Source: JBBEAM01 sp040882845
GTDB taxonomy: Bacteria > Pseudomonadota > Alphaproteobacteria > Kiloniellales > DSM-21159
Assembly (NCBI GenBank): GCA_040882845.1
Contig: JBBEAM010000011.1
Location: 1 to 41,480, forward strand
DNA length: 41,480 nt
Reading direction: 5' to 3'
Positions 26,804 through 35,501 of this stretch are shown here, in pieces; the first letter of the stretch is position 1, and every line of letters starts with the position of its first letter. The notes under the pieces are model-generated. The model made no database searches. It was not told the origin of the DNA and saw nothing but the letters and a program-made list of their open reading frames with translations. The translations under genes and the position numbers were made by a program.

Positions 26804-27754
26804 GTGCAGATCTTTCTTCTCTGCCTGAAGCGCACCGGCACCGCCTTTCTGACGCTGCTTCTGGTCTCTCTGATCGTTTTCGCGGCCATAGAAGTCATTC
26901 CGGGCGACGCCGCGACGCGTATCGCCGGGCGCGACGCGACCGCGGAGACGCTCGAGGTCATGCGCGAGCGCATGAATCTCAACCAGCCGCCGGTGGAGCG
27001 CTATCTCGGCTGGCTCGGAGGCGTTCTGGTCGGCGATTTCGGCAACGTGCTAACCAGCGGACGCTCGGTGGTCGAGATCCTGGCGCCGCGAGTCAAGAAC
27101 ACCTTGATCATGTCGGGCATGGCCTTCGCCCTGTACTTCCCCCTGGTCCTGATCCCAGCAATTTACCAGGCGGTGCGCCGTGACCGGGCAGGCGATCATG
27201 CGCTGTCCTCTCTGACCCTGGTGCTGCTGTCGATTCCCGACTTCGTACTGGCGACCTTCTTGCTTCTGCTCTTCGCCGTGGCGATCCCTCTCTTCCCGGC
27301 GATGTCGACGATCGACGCGCGGACCTCCTTCGTGGAAATCCTGCACGTCAGCGTCCTGCCGGCGGTCACCTTGGCGATCGTGATGGCGGTCTATGCGGTG
27401 CGTATGCTGCGTGACGGCCTGATCGAGGTGCTCGAGGCGGACTTCGTGCGGATGGCGCGCCTCAAGGGGCTCGGCGAGCGGCGGGTGCTGTTGCGCCACG
27501 CCCTGCCCAACGCCGTGATCCCGACGCTCAACGTCACCGCGCTCAACCTCGCCTATCTGATCGGCGGCGTGGTGATTGTCGAGCGTGTCTACAGTTTTCC
27601 AGGCTTCGGCAGCCTCATCGTCGACTCTCTGAAGCTGCTCGACGCCCCGCTGATCCAATCGACGGTGCTGCTTGCCGCCGCCGTCTACATCGGGGCCAAC
27701 CTCCTGGTCGATATCGCCGCGATCCTGCTCAATCCCCGGCTGAGGAAGACCTGA
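26804..27754 (+). CDS. ABC importer permease, DppB family (importer 2)
   Basis: The 316-residue permease has the DppB-type N-terminus LLLVSLIVFAAIEVIPGDAATRI, several helices, and the EAA loop VLEADFVRMARLKGLGERR followed by HALPNAVIPTLNV. The start is GTG at 26804 with a weak ribosome site, which may depend on coupling or lower expression. It is 3 bp from the next permease. Confidence 0.93.
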   Translation: MQIFLLCLKRTGTAFLTLLLVSLIVFAAIEVIPGDAATRIAGRDATAETLEVMRERMNLNQPPVERYLGWLGGVLVGDFGNVLTSGRSVVEILAPRVKNTLIMSGMAFALYFPLVLIPAIYQAVRRDRAGDHALSSLTLVLLSIPDFVLATFLLLLFAVAIPLFPAMSTIDARTSFVEILHVSVLPAVTLAIVMAVYAVRMLRDGLIEVLEADFVRMARLKGLGERRVLLRHALPNAVIPTLNVTALNLAYLIGGVVIVERVYSFPGFGSLIVDSLKLLDAPLIQSTVLLAAAVYIGANLLVDIAAILLNPRLRKT

Positions 27755-27757
27755 GCG

Positions 27758-28654
27758 ATGAGCGATCTTGCCCGATCAGTCTCAGCCGGCGGCGCCACGA
27801 AAATGGAGCGCGCCGCAGCCTACTGGCGTCAGGCACCCGGAGCTTTTCGGATCGGGGCGGTGATTCTGGCGATTCATCTCACCCTAGCCTTGCTCGGCTG
27901 GATTTGGACGCCCTACGACTACACCGCGCGGGTCGGCATTCCCCTGTCGGGGATGAGCTGGGAGCATCTCTTCGGAGTCGACCAGAACGCCCGGGATATC
28001 TTCAGCCGAGTGCTCTACGGCGGCCATATCGTCATCCTGCTGGCGGTTTCGGGCACGCTACTCGGTGTCCTCGTCGGCGCCACTCTGGGACTGACCAGCG
28101 GCTATCTCGGCGGCTGGCTGGACGAGGTCGTGATGCGTCTTTTCGACGCCTTCAATAGCATCCCTTTCCTGGTGCTCGGGCTGCTGGCGAGCGCGGTCGC
28201 CGGGCCGGTCGCTTCGGGAAATCCACTGCTGCTGGTCGGCGTCGTCGCTCTGGTCTACGCCCCGCGGGTGGGGCGCATCGCGCGCAGCGCGGCGCAAAAC
28301 ATCGCGACCCAGGACTACGTGCTGATCGCCCGGCTGCGCCGCGAAGGCGTTGGCTCCGTGGTGCGCCGGGAAATCCTGCCAAACTGCTCCGGGCCGCTGC
28401 TGGTCGAGTTCGCGCTGCGAGCCGGCTATGCGCCGGTGCTGATCGGCTCGCTCGGCTTCCTCGGCTTCGGTGTCCGCGCGCCGCTGCCGGAGTGGGGACG
28501 GATGATCGCCGAGAACCGCAACCTGATCTTCACCACGCCGGAGGCCCTGCTCGCCCCGGGCATCGCGCTGGCCACCCTGGTGGTCGGCCTGAATCTCTTC
28601 ACCGACGGCGTCGCCCGGTTGATCGGCCGCAGCTCCGTCCACGAGAACGGCTGA
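27758..28654 (+). CDS. ABC importer permease, DppC family (importer 2)
   Basis: The 298-residue permease shows LFGVDQNARDIFSRVLYGGH, the DppC entry motif, and an EAA loop QDYVLIARLRREGVGSVVRR followed by EILPNCSGPL and FLGFGVRAPLPEWG. Its TGA overlaps the ATG of the ATPase gene by one base. Confidence 0.94.
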   Translation: MSDLARSVSAGGATKMERAAAYWRQAPGAFRIGAVILAIHLTLALLGWIWTPYDYTARVGIPLSGMSWEHLFGVDQNARDIFSRVLYGGHIVILLAVSGTLLGVLVGATLGLTSGYLGGWLDEVVMRLFDAFNSIPFLVLGLLASAVAGPVASGNPLLLVGVVALVYAPRVGRIARSAAQNIATQDYVLIARLRREGVGSVVRREILPNCSGPLLVEFALRAGYAPVLIGSLGFLGFGVRAPLPEWGRMIAENRNLIFTTPEALLAPGIALATLVVGLNLFTDGVARLIGRSSVHENG

Positions 28655-30750
28655 TGGCACAGTCGGAAGCCCTCTCTTCGGGCGGCGAGCCGCTGGTCGC
28701 GATCCGCGACCTCGGGCTCGCCTACCACCAGAACCAGCAGCTCAACGATGTGCTGCATCACGTCTCGATGGACATCAAGGCCGGGGAGATCGTCGGCCTG
28801 GTCGGCGAGTCCGGCTGCGGAAAATCGAGCCTTTCGCTGTTGCTGCTCGGGTTCCGGCATCCGGCGGCGCGGATACGCTCCGGCGAGATCCGGTTCAAGG
28901 GGCAGGATCTGCTGACTCTGCCGAACCGGGAAATCACCCGCCTGCGCGGCAACAAGATCGGTTTCGTGCCACAGAACCCGACCACGGCCCTCAATCCTGG
29001 CATGCGCGTCGGCGCGCAGATCGCCGAAGCCCTCACGGTGCACGGCAAGGCGCGGGGCGGTGAAGCCCTGCGCCGGCGGATCGTCGAGCTGTTCGAAAAT
29101 GTCGGCCTGCCGGAGCCTCGCACCCTGCTGCGCCGCTATCCCCACGAGCTGTCCGGCGGGCAACAGCAGCGCGTGACCATCGCCATGGCGCTGGCCTGTG
29201 GTCCTGATCTGCTGGTGCTCGACGAACCGACCACCGGCCTGGATGTGACCACGCAGGAGCAGATTATCCTGCTGCTCAAGAGCCTGCGCGCGCAATACGG
29301 GATGGCGATGCTCTACGTCACTCACGACCTGGGCGTGCTAGCGGAGATCGCGGATCGGATCAGCGTGATGTACGCCGGCCACCTGGTCGAGGCGGCGCCG
29401 ACGGAGGCGCTCTTCGCCTACCCGCGGCATCCCTACACGCGGGGGCTGATCGGCTCGATCCCTCGGATCGACGGCAGCCGGGCGCGCGAGGGCCGGCTGA
29501 CGGGTTATCTCGACCGGCGGGAAATTCCCCCTGGCTGTCCATTTCAGCCGCGCTGCCCTCTGGCCGATGAGCACTGTCCGGTGGAGTCGCAGTATCTGAG
29601 TGGGATCGCCGAAAACCATGCCGTGGCCTGCCGCAATTGGCAGGAGGTGACACCGCTGAGTTTCGACGACGGGGAACTCAGCCGTCCCGAGCGTGCGGCC
29701 GCGAGCGAGTCGCTGTTAGAGGTTTCGAATCTGACGCTGCGCTACGATGGTGGAGGCTTGATGGTGAGACTTGGGCTCGCGGCCGAGCTACCGGCCGTGG
29801 TGCGCGAAGCCTCCTTCGAGATCGACGCCGCCGAGGTTGTGGCGCTGGTCGGGGAGTCCGGCAGCGGCAAGTCCACCATCGCCCGGGCGATCAGTGGGCT
29901 GTTGGAGCCGGCCGAGGGAGAGATCCGGTTTCACGGCGCGCCGCTGCAGAAGAAAATCGACGACCGGCCGAAGCAGCTCGTCAGCAAGATCCAGTTCATC
30001 TTCCAGAATCCTGACGCCTCGCTGAACCCGCGCCAGAGCGTGGGTCGCTCGCTGGCGCGGCCGATCGAGGTGTTTTTCGGACGCGGCCGTTCGGAGGCAG
30101 GAGAGCTGGTCGCCAAGGCGCTGGAGGAGGTCATGCTGAGCTCTGACTACGCCCGCCGCTATCCCGACCAGCTTTCCGGCGGCGAACGGCAGCGCATCGC
30201 CATCGCCCGGGCGCTGGTTGCCGAGCCCGACCTCTTGCTCTGCGACGAGGTGCTCTCGGCTCTCGACGTCTCGGTGCAGGCCAACGTTCTCGACCTGCTG
30301 GAGCGGTTGCGCAGCGAAACCTCGGTGGCGATGCTGTTCATTTCCCACGATCTGGCGGTGGTCCGCCGCCTCGCGGACAGGGTCTGCGTACTCTACCACG
30401 GTCAGATGATGGAGCAGGGAAGGGTCGCAGCGGTCTTTGCGCCACCCTATCACCCCTACACCCTAACCCTGCTGATGTCGGTGCCGGGCTCGCCCTTGCG
30501 CAAGACCACGATCGAGCCCGCGGCGCGGGAGGAGCGCAAACCTGAGCCGCAGGGCTGCGCCTTCGCGGGACGCTGCCCCTGGCAACCCGACGAACGCTGC
30601 TATGACCAGCCGCCGCCGCTGCACAGAACCGAAGGCGGCCTGGCGATCCGCTGCCATCTGCCGCTCGACGACTTGATGAGGATCGGACTGGAGGCGGAAG
30701 AGAATGCCCCATCCGCCGCCCAGGAAAGAAAGGCCGGAAACCTGCCATGA
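28654..30750 (+). CDS. fused double ABC ATPase (DppD-DppF in one chain)
   Basis: The 698-residue protein contains two complete oligopeptide-type ATPase domains. Domain 1 has Walker A GESGCGKSS (51-59), signature ELSGGQQQR and Walker B LLVLDEPTTGLD, then a cysteine cluster PGCPFQPRCPLADEHC. Domain 2 has Walker A GESGSGKST (from about 400), signature QLSGGERQR, Walker B LLLCDEVLSALD and a final GCAFAGRCPWQPDERC cluster. It replaces the separate DppD and DppF seen in importer 1. In domain 2 Walker B, Pro of the usual DEP is Val (DEV). It overlaps MR3 by 4 bp (ATGA). Confidence 0.95.
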   Translation: MAQSEALSSGGEPLVAIRDLGLAYHQNQQLNDVLHHVSMDIKAGEIVGLVGESGCGKSSLSLLLLGFRHPAARIRSGEIRFKGQDLLTLPNREITRLRGNKIGFVPQNPTTALNPGMRVGAQIAEALTVHGKARGGEALRRRIVELFENVGLPEPRTLLRRYPHELSGGQQQRVTIAMALACGPDLLVLDEPTTGLDVTTQEQIILLLKSLRAQYGMAMLYVTHDLGVLAEIADRISVMYAGHLVEAAPTEALFAYPRHPYTRGLIGSIPRIDGSRAREGRLTGYLDRREIPPGCPFQPRCPLADEHCPVESQYLSGIAENHAVACRNWQEVTPLSFDDGELSRPERAAASESLLEVSNLTLRYDGGGLMVRLGLAAELPAVVREASFEIDAAEVVALVGESGSGKSTIARAISGLLEPAEGEIRFHGAPLQKKIDDRPKQLVSKIQFIFQNPDASLNPRQSVGRSLARPIEVFFGRGRSEAGELVAKALEEVMLSSDYARRYPDQLSGGERQRIAIARALVAEPDLLLCDEVLSALDVSVQANVLDLLERLRSETSVAMLFISHDLAVVRRLADRVCVLYHGQMMEQGRVAAVFAPPYHPYTLTLLMSVPGSPLRKTTIEPAAREERKPEPQGCAFAGRCPWQPDERCYDQPPPLHRTEGGLAIRCHLPLDDLMRIGLEAEENAPSAAQERKAGNLP

Positions 30751-31916
30751 AAATCACCGATATCGAATGCATCCCCCTGGTCATTCCCGACTTCGACGCC
30801 GAGGCCTGCAGCTCGGCGCAGGACAACCTGATCGTCCGCATCCACAGCGAGGACGGACTGGTCGGCATCGGCGAGACCGACGCCAATCCCTGGGCCGTGA
30901 AGGGGATGATCGAGGCGCCTGGCACCCACTGCATGGGGCTTGGTCTCAAGGAGATGCTGATCGGCGCCGATGCCGAGGATGTCGAGGGGCTGTGGCAGAA
31001 GCTCTACGAGGGTTCGGCGATGAACGGCCGCCGCGGCCTGGGTATCCATGCCATAGGCGCGCTCGACATGGCGCTCTGGGACCTGCGCGGCAAGCGCGAG
31101 GGGCAGCCGGTCTGGCGGCTGCTCGGCGGCGCGGTGCAGAACTCGATCACGCCCTATGCCTCCCTGCTGCCCGAGGGCCGCGACCTGGAGAGCTACACCC
31201 GTAGCCTGGTCGAGCGCGTCACCGGCGCGCGCAAGCTCGGCTTCGAGGCGGCCAAGCTGGAGATCTGCATCAAGGGACCCTATTCGCACAACGCCATCCA
31301 GGTCGAGGACGACCGGGAGATCGCGCGCATGGCCCAGGCCTGCCGCGAGGCGGTGGGCGACGATATGGTGCTGATGATCGACGTTGCCTACTGCTGGCCC
31401 GACTGGCGCACGGCGCTGCGTGCTATCGAGATGTTCGCAGATCTGGATATCTACTTTATCGAGACGCCGCTGCCGAGCGACGACCTGGAGGGCTGCGCCA
31501 AACTGGCTGCCGCCTCGCCAGTGCGCCTCGCCATGGGCGAGTGGCAGACCACCCGTTTCGAGTTCCGAGACCTGATCGAACAGGGCGACATCGACGTGGT
31601 GCAGCCGGATGTCGGACGCTGCGGCGGCCTGACCGAGGCGCGGCGGATCGTGCGCTATGCCGAGGACCGTGGCCGGGCTGTGGTGCCCCACTGCTGGAAA
31701 TCGGCGCTGGGCATCGCCGCCTCGGCGCACCTCGCCGCAATCAGCCCTGCCTGTCCCTACATCGAGTATCTGCCCCGCGAGCTCGCCGACTCCGATCTGC
31801 GGATCAGCCTGGCGTCGCGCGAATTGCCTTTTGAGAACGGCAAAATCCCGCTGCCGGACAGCCCCGGACTCGGGGTCGAGTTGAACGAGACCATCATCGA
31901 AAAATACCGCGTATGA
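30747..31916 (+). CDS. mandelate racemase/muconate lactonizing enzyme family protein (MR3)
   Basis: This 389-residue enolase-superfamily enzyme shows LVGIGETDANPW; barrel Lys in FEAAKLEICIKG (a K-x-E rather than K-x-K pattern); metal ligands in LMIDVAYCW, YFIETPLPSDD and LAMGEWQTT; DVVQPDVGRCGGLTE; and the acid/base His in VVPHCWKSALG. It is translationally coupled to the ATPase upstream and to the SDRs downstream. A role as the acid-sugar dehydratase that feeds SDR3 and the FAH hydrolase is inferred. It resembles MR5 in the YRW/YCW and GRCGGLTE segments. Confidence 0.92.
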   Translation: MKITDIECIPLVIPDFDAEACSSAQDNLIVRIHSEDGLVGIGETDANPWAVKGMIEAPGTHCMGLGLKEMLIGADAEDVEGLWQKLYEGSAMNGRRGLGIHAIGALDMALWDLRGKREGQPVWRLLGGAVQNSITPYASLLPEGRDLESYTRSLVERVTGARKLGFEAAKLEICIKGPYSHNAIQVEDDREIARMAQACREAVGDDMVLMIDVAYCWPDWRTALRAIEMFADLDIYFIETPLPSDDLEGCAKLAAASPVRLAMGEWQTTRFEFRDLIEQGDIDVVQPDVGRCGGLTEARRIVRYAEDRGRAVVPHCWKSALGIAASAHLAAISPACPYIEYLPRELADSDLRISLASRELPFENGKIPLPDSPGLGVELNETIIEKYRV

Positions 31917-31930
31917 AGGAGACCGCGCAC

Positions 31931-32683
31931 ATGCCAAGCAACAGCATCGATCTAAAGGGGAAGCGCGCTATCGTGACCGGCGGCGCGCGCGGCATCGGGC
32001 TCGCTATTGCCGCGCGTTTCCTTAAATCTGGGGCGCGTGTCGCGCTCTGGGATCGGGACGACGCGCGGGCCCGGCAAGCGGCGGAGGAACTGGACGGCGA
32101 AGTGCATGTCGAGGCGCTGGACGTCACCGATACCGCCGCCGTCGAGGCGGCGCTGCAGGCTACGGAAGCCGCGCAGGGCCCGAGCGATATCCTGGTGACC
32201 AGCGCCGGGATCACCGGCCCAGTCGCGACCGTGGCCGACTACGACCCGGCGGATTGGAAACGGGTGATCGAGATCGATCTGGTCGGCGTCTATGCCTGCC
32301 TGCGGGCCGTAGCCCCCGGCATGACCACGCGCGGCTATGGGCGGATCGTCAACATCGCCTCGATCGCCGGCAAGGAGGGCAATCCCAACGCCTCGGCCTA
32401 CAGCGCTGCCAAGGCCGGGGTGATCGCGCTGACCAAGTCGCTCGGCAAGGAGCTGGCTGAGAGCGGTGTGCTGGTCAACGCCGTCGCGCCGGCGGTGATC
32501 GAGACCGAACTTTTTGAGCAGATGACCCAGGCGCACATCGACTACATGGTGTCGAAGATTCCCATGGGGCGGGTCGGCCAGCCGGAGGAGGCGGCGGCCC
32601 TTGTCGCCTGGCTGTCATCCGAAGAGTGCAGCTTTTCCACCGGAGCGACCTTCGATCTCTCGGGCGGCCGCGCAACCTATTGA
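31931..32683 (+). CDS. short-chain dehydrogenase/reductase (SDR2)
   Basis: The 250-residue SDR has TGGARGIG, VALWDRDD (Asp for NAD), SAGI, catalytic IVNIASIAG, YSAAK, and a C-terminus SFSTGATFDLSGGRATY. The start at 31931 follows AAGGAG at 9 nt; another ATG at 31913 overlaps the MR3 stop. The sequence looks like sugar or 2-keto-3-deoxy acid dehydrogenases of the 3-oxoacyl-ACP reductase-like group. Its place between MR3 and SDR3 suggests a dehydrogenase of the same sugar-acid pathway. Confidence 0.9.
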   Translation: MPSNSIDLKGKRAIVTGGARGIGLAIAARFLKSGARVALWDRDDARARQAAEELDGEVHVEALDVTDTAAVEAALQATEAAQGPSDILVTSAGITGPVATVADYDPADWKRVIEIDLVGVYACLRAVAPGMTTRGYGRIVNIASIAGKEGNPNASAYSAAKAGVIALTKSLGKELAESGVLVNAVAPAVIETELFEQMTQAHIDYMVSKIPMGRVGQPEEAAALVAWLSSEECSFSTGATFDLSGGRATY

Positions 32684-32694
32684 GGATTCGAACG

Positions 32695-33435
32695 ATGTCG
32701 GGAAGATTGCAAGGCAAGCGGGCGCTGATCACCGGTGCGGCGCAAGGGATCGGGCGCCATGCCGCGGAACTCTTCGCGGCGGAGGGTGCCGAGGTGATCG
32801 CCAGCGACCTGCAGGGCGGCAAGCTGGAGGCGCTGCAACGGATAGACTGCATCGAGACAGCGCTGCTGGATGTCACCGACGCTGTGGCGATCGCAACCCT
32901 GGCAGAGCGCCTGGGGGCGGTCGACGTGCTGTTCAACTGCGCCGGCTATGTCCACCAGGGGGACATCCTCTCCTGTCCCGAGGAGGAATGGCAGCGCAGC
33001 TTCGCTGTCAACGTCACCTCGGCTTTTGCGATGAGCCAGGCCTTCCTGCCGGCGATGCTGGCGGCGGGCGGCGGATCGATTGTCAACATGGCCTCGGCGG
33101 TCTCCTCGGTGAAGGGCGTGCCGTCGCGCTGCGCCTACGGCGCCAGCAAGGCGGCGGTGATCGGTCTGACCAAGTCGATAGCCGCCGACTACGTCGCCCA
33201 GGGTATCCGCTGCAACGCGCTTTGCCCGGGGACCGTGGACACGCCCTCGCTTGGCGAGCGGATCGCGGCGCTCGGCGACCCCGACGAGGTCAAGAAGGGC
33301 TTCGTGGCGCGCCAGCCGATGGGGCGCTTGGGCCAGCCCCAGGAGGTCGCCCAGGCGGCGCTCTACCTGGCCAGCGACGAAGCCGCCTTCGTTACCGGAA
33401 CCACCTTCGTCATCGACGGCGGGATGAGCCTCTAG
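32695..33435 (+). CDS. SDR, probable 2-keto-3-deoxy-L-fuconate/rhamnonate-type dehydrogenase (SDR3)
   Basis: The 246-residue SDR has TGAAQGIG, IASDLQGG, NCAGYVHQGDIL, MASAVSSVKGVPSRCAYGAS with catalytic Ser and Tyr, and KAAVIGLTKSIAADYVAQGI followed by RCNALCPGTVDTPSL. The last two blocks are typical of the 2-keto-3-deoxy-L-fuconate dehydrogenase and DHRS6 group as I know it. That enzyme oxidises a 2-keto-3-deoxy acid to the 2,4-diketo acid. The FAH hydrolase that follows would cleave this product. The exact sugar is not determined. Confidence 0.85.
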   Translation: MSGRLQGKRALITGAAQGIGRHAAELFAAEGAEVIASDLQGGKLEALQRIDCIETALLDVTDAVAIATLAERLGAVDVLFNCAGYVHQGDILSCPEEEWQRSFAVNVTSAFAMSQAFLPAMLAAGGGSIVNMASAVSSVKGVPSRCAYGASKAAVIGLTKSIAADYVAQGIRCNALCPGTVDTPSLGERIAALGDPDEVKKGFVARQPMGRLGQPQEVAQAALYLASDEAAFVTGTTFVIDGGMSL

Positions 33436-33464
33436 ACAGTTCGCATCAACAGCAAGGACGGACC

Positions 33465-34307
33465 ATGAAACTGCTGCGTTACGGCCCTGCGGGCCAGGAA
33501 AAGCCGGCGCTCCTCGATGCCGCGGGACAGCCCCGCGATTTGAGCGGCCTGATCGGCGACATCGACGCCGCCGCGCTCTCCGGCGCGGGGCTGGAGCGGC
33601 TGCGTGCCGCCGACCCCGAGAGCCTGCCCAGAATCGAGACGCCGGGGCGTCTGGGTCCCTGCGTCGCCGGTTGCGGCACCTTCCTGGGGATCGGCCTCAA
33701 CTACTCCGACCACGCCAAGGAAGCGGGACAGCCCGAGCCGAAGGAGCCGATCCTCTTCATGAAGGCGGCGAGCTGCATCTCCGGGCCCAACGACGACGTG
33801 CCCCTGCCGCCCGACGCGACCAAGCTGGACTGGGAGGTCGAACTCGGCGTGGTGATCGGCGAAACCTGCCGCCATGTTTCCGAGGCGGCGGCGCTCGACC
33901 ATGTCGCGGGCTACTGCGTGGTCAACGACGTTTCCGAACGCGCTTTCCAGATGGAGCGCGGCGGCCAGTGGGTGAAGGGCAAGAGCTACGACGGCTTCGG
34001 CCCGGTCGGGCCCTATCTGGTGACTCGCGACGAGGTGCCGGACCCGCAGGACCTCGACATGTTCCTTGAGGTCAACGGCAAACGGATGCAGGACGGCAAC
34101 ACCGGCACCATGATCTTCTCGGTCGCCGAGATCGTCAGCTATGTCAGCCGCTTCATGACCCTGCGGCCCGCCGACATCGTCACCACCGGCACGCCGCCGG
34201 GCGTCGGACTGGGCCTGAAGCCGCCCAGGTATCTGTCGGTCGGCGACGAGATGCGCCTCGGCATCGCCGGCCTCGGCGAACAGCGCCAGCGTGTCGTGTC
34301 GGTCTAG
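33465..34307 (+). CDS. fumarylacetoacetate hydrolase-family protein, probable 2,4-diketo-3-deoxy acid hydrolase
   Basis: The 280-residue FAH-fold hydrolase shows FLGIGLNYSDHAKEAG, PILFMKAASCISGPNDDVPL, and metal ligands in LDWEVELGVVIG (E and E) with a following Asp in YCVVNDVSERAFQ. KGKSYDGFGPVGPYLVT and the end block TTGTPPGVGLGLKPP are standard. Members in sugar-acid clusters split 2,4-diketo-3-deoxy-L-fuconate or -rhamnonate to pyruvate and lactate. Following SDR3 by 29 bp, it fits that final step. The ATG at 33465 has AAGGACGG upstream. Confidence 0.88.
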   Translation: MKLLRYGPAGQEKPALLDAAGQPRDLSGLIGDIDAAALSGAGLERLRAADPESLPRIETPGRLGPCVAGCGTFLGIGLNYSDHAKEAGQPEPKEPILFMKAASCISGPNDDVPLPPDATKLDWEVELGVVIGETCRHVSEAAALDHVAGYCVVNDVSERAFQMERGGQWVKGKSYDGFGPVGPYLVTRDEVPDPQDLDMFLEVNGKRMQDGNTGTMIFSVAEIVSYVSRFMTLRPADIVTTGTPPGVGLGLKPPRYLSVGDEMRLGIAGLGEQRQRVVSV

Positions 34308-34325
34308 CGTCTTCGGGGTGGGGCG

Positions 34326-35501
34326 ATGATCCGGCTGCAGGGCATGACCTGGGATCACCGGCGCGCGACCGAGCCGCTCTACGCCCTCGACGCCGTCTTC
34401 CGGGAGCTGCGGCCGGACGTGGAGATCGCCTGGAAGGCGCGGCCGCTCTCCGGCTTCGAGTTCGACTCGATCGAACGGCTGGCGGCGGAGAACGACATGA
34501 TCGTCTTCGATCATCCTTTCTGCGGTCGCATCGCCGCCTCCGGATGCCTGTTGTCGCTCGGCACGCTGGTCGAGGCGGCCGGCGGCGCGGCGGCCTTCGT
34601 CGGTCCCAGTGTCGCCAGCTATCGCTACGGTGGCGGAGATTGGGCCCTGCCGATCGATGCCGCCTGCCAGGTCGCCGCCTATCGCCCCGACTTGCTGGCC
34701 AAGCTCTCTGCGGAGCTTCCTGCCACCTGGGACGAGGTTTGCGGCCTGGCCGAACGGGCCGCTGGCCAGGGGCTTTCTCTCGCCATCGGGCTGCGCGGCG
34801 TGCATTCCCTGATGACCTTCTTTTCCCTCAGCGCCAACCTGGGCGCACCCTTCGGCGCGGGAGACCAAGCCGGCTTCGATGCCGTCACCGCGAAGGAGGT
34901 CCTGGGACAGCTGCGCCGGCTGGTTGCCACCTGCCGTGCTCCGGTGCTCGACTGGAACAGCATCGAACTGCAGGACGCGCTCTCCTCCGCGCAGGACCTC
35001 GTCTACTGCCCGGCGGTGTACGGTTTCGGTGCCTATGGCGAGGCCGACCGAGCGCATCCCCTGGCCTTCGGTCCTTTCCCGGGGCTGGATCCCGCGCGGC
35101 CTGAAAAAGGCTCCACCATCGGCGGCGCTGGGCTCGGTCTCTCGGCCCGGCTGGCAGAGCGCCCAGAGGCAGCGGCAGCGGCCCTGGACTACGCGCGCCT
35201 GGCCGCTTCGCAGCGGGCGCAGCGGGAGATCTTCCCCGCCCACCACGGCCAGCCAGCCCATGTCTCGGCCTGGAGCGATCCCGCCGTCGATGGGCGCTTC
35301 AACGGCTTCTTCTCAGCAACCCTCGACACCATCGAGGGGAGTTGGGTCCGGCCGCGCTACGACGGCTATCTGGCTTTCCAGGAACGTGCCGGAGGGATGA
35401 TCGAAAGTCACCTGCGCGGCGATCTGGCGGAAACCGCGCTGCTGGAGGCGCTTAAGAAACTCGATCTGGAATGCAGAGTTTCGGGCGCCGCGGCGCGCTA
35501 G
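34326..35501 (+). CDS. extracellular solute-binding-like protein without signal peptide
   Basis: The 391-residue protein resembles family 1 (carbohydrate) solute-binding proteins: MIVFDHPFCGRIAASGCLL, GGGDWALPIDAACQVAAYRP, LPATWDEVCGLAERAAGQG, GGAGLGLSARL and YDGYLAFQERAGGMIESHLR. Unlike exported relatives it begins directly with MIRLQGMTWDHRRATEPLY and no hydrophobic signal. No matching family 1 permeases are nearby. It may act in the cytoplasm as a sensor or carrier, or be a decayed transporter part. It overlaps the convergent IclR2 gene by 4 bp. Confidence 0.75.
   Translation: MIRLQGMTWDHRRATEPLYALDAVFRELRPDVEIAWKARPLSGFEFDSIERLAAENDMIVFDHPFCGRIAASGCLLSLGTLVEAAGGAAAFVGPSVASYRYGGGDWALPIDAACQVAAYRPDLLAKLSAELPATWDEVCGLAERAAGQGLSLAIGLRGVHSLMTFFSLSANLGAPFGAGDQAGFDAVTAKEVLGQLRRLVATCRAPVLDWNSIELQDALSSAQDLVYCPAVYGFGAYGEADRAHPLAFGPFPGLDPARPEKGSTIGGAGLGLSARLAERPEAAAAALDYARLAASQRAQREIFPAHHGQPAHVSAWSDPAVDGRFNGFFSATLDTIEGSWVRPRYDGYLAFQERAGGMIESHLRGDLAETALLEALKKLDLECRVSGAAAR

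Noticed and set aside
32601..33464. A 568-residue reading that fuses upstream sequence to the FAH protein.
   Set aside because: The upstream part is an out-of-frame shadow of SDR3; the FAH protein has its own ATG and ribosome site at 33465.
33432..35261. Long - strand open frame opposite the FAH and SBP-like genes, and similar long antisense frames at 6138-7661, 10857-12305 and 25452-26783.
   Set aside because: High GC keeps the antisense frames of real genes open; the products are low-complexity and match nothing, while the opposite strand has clear domains and ribosome sites.
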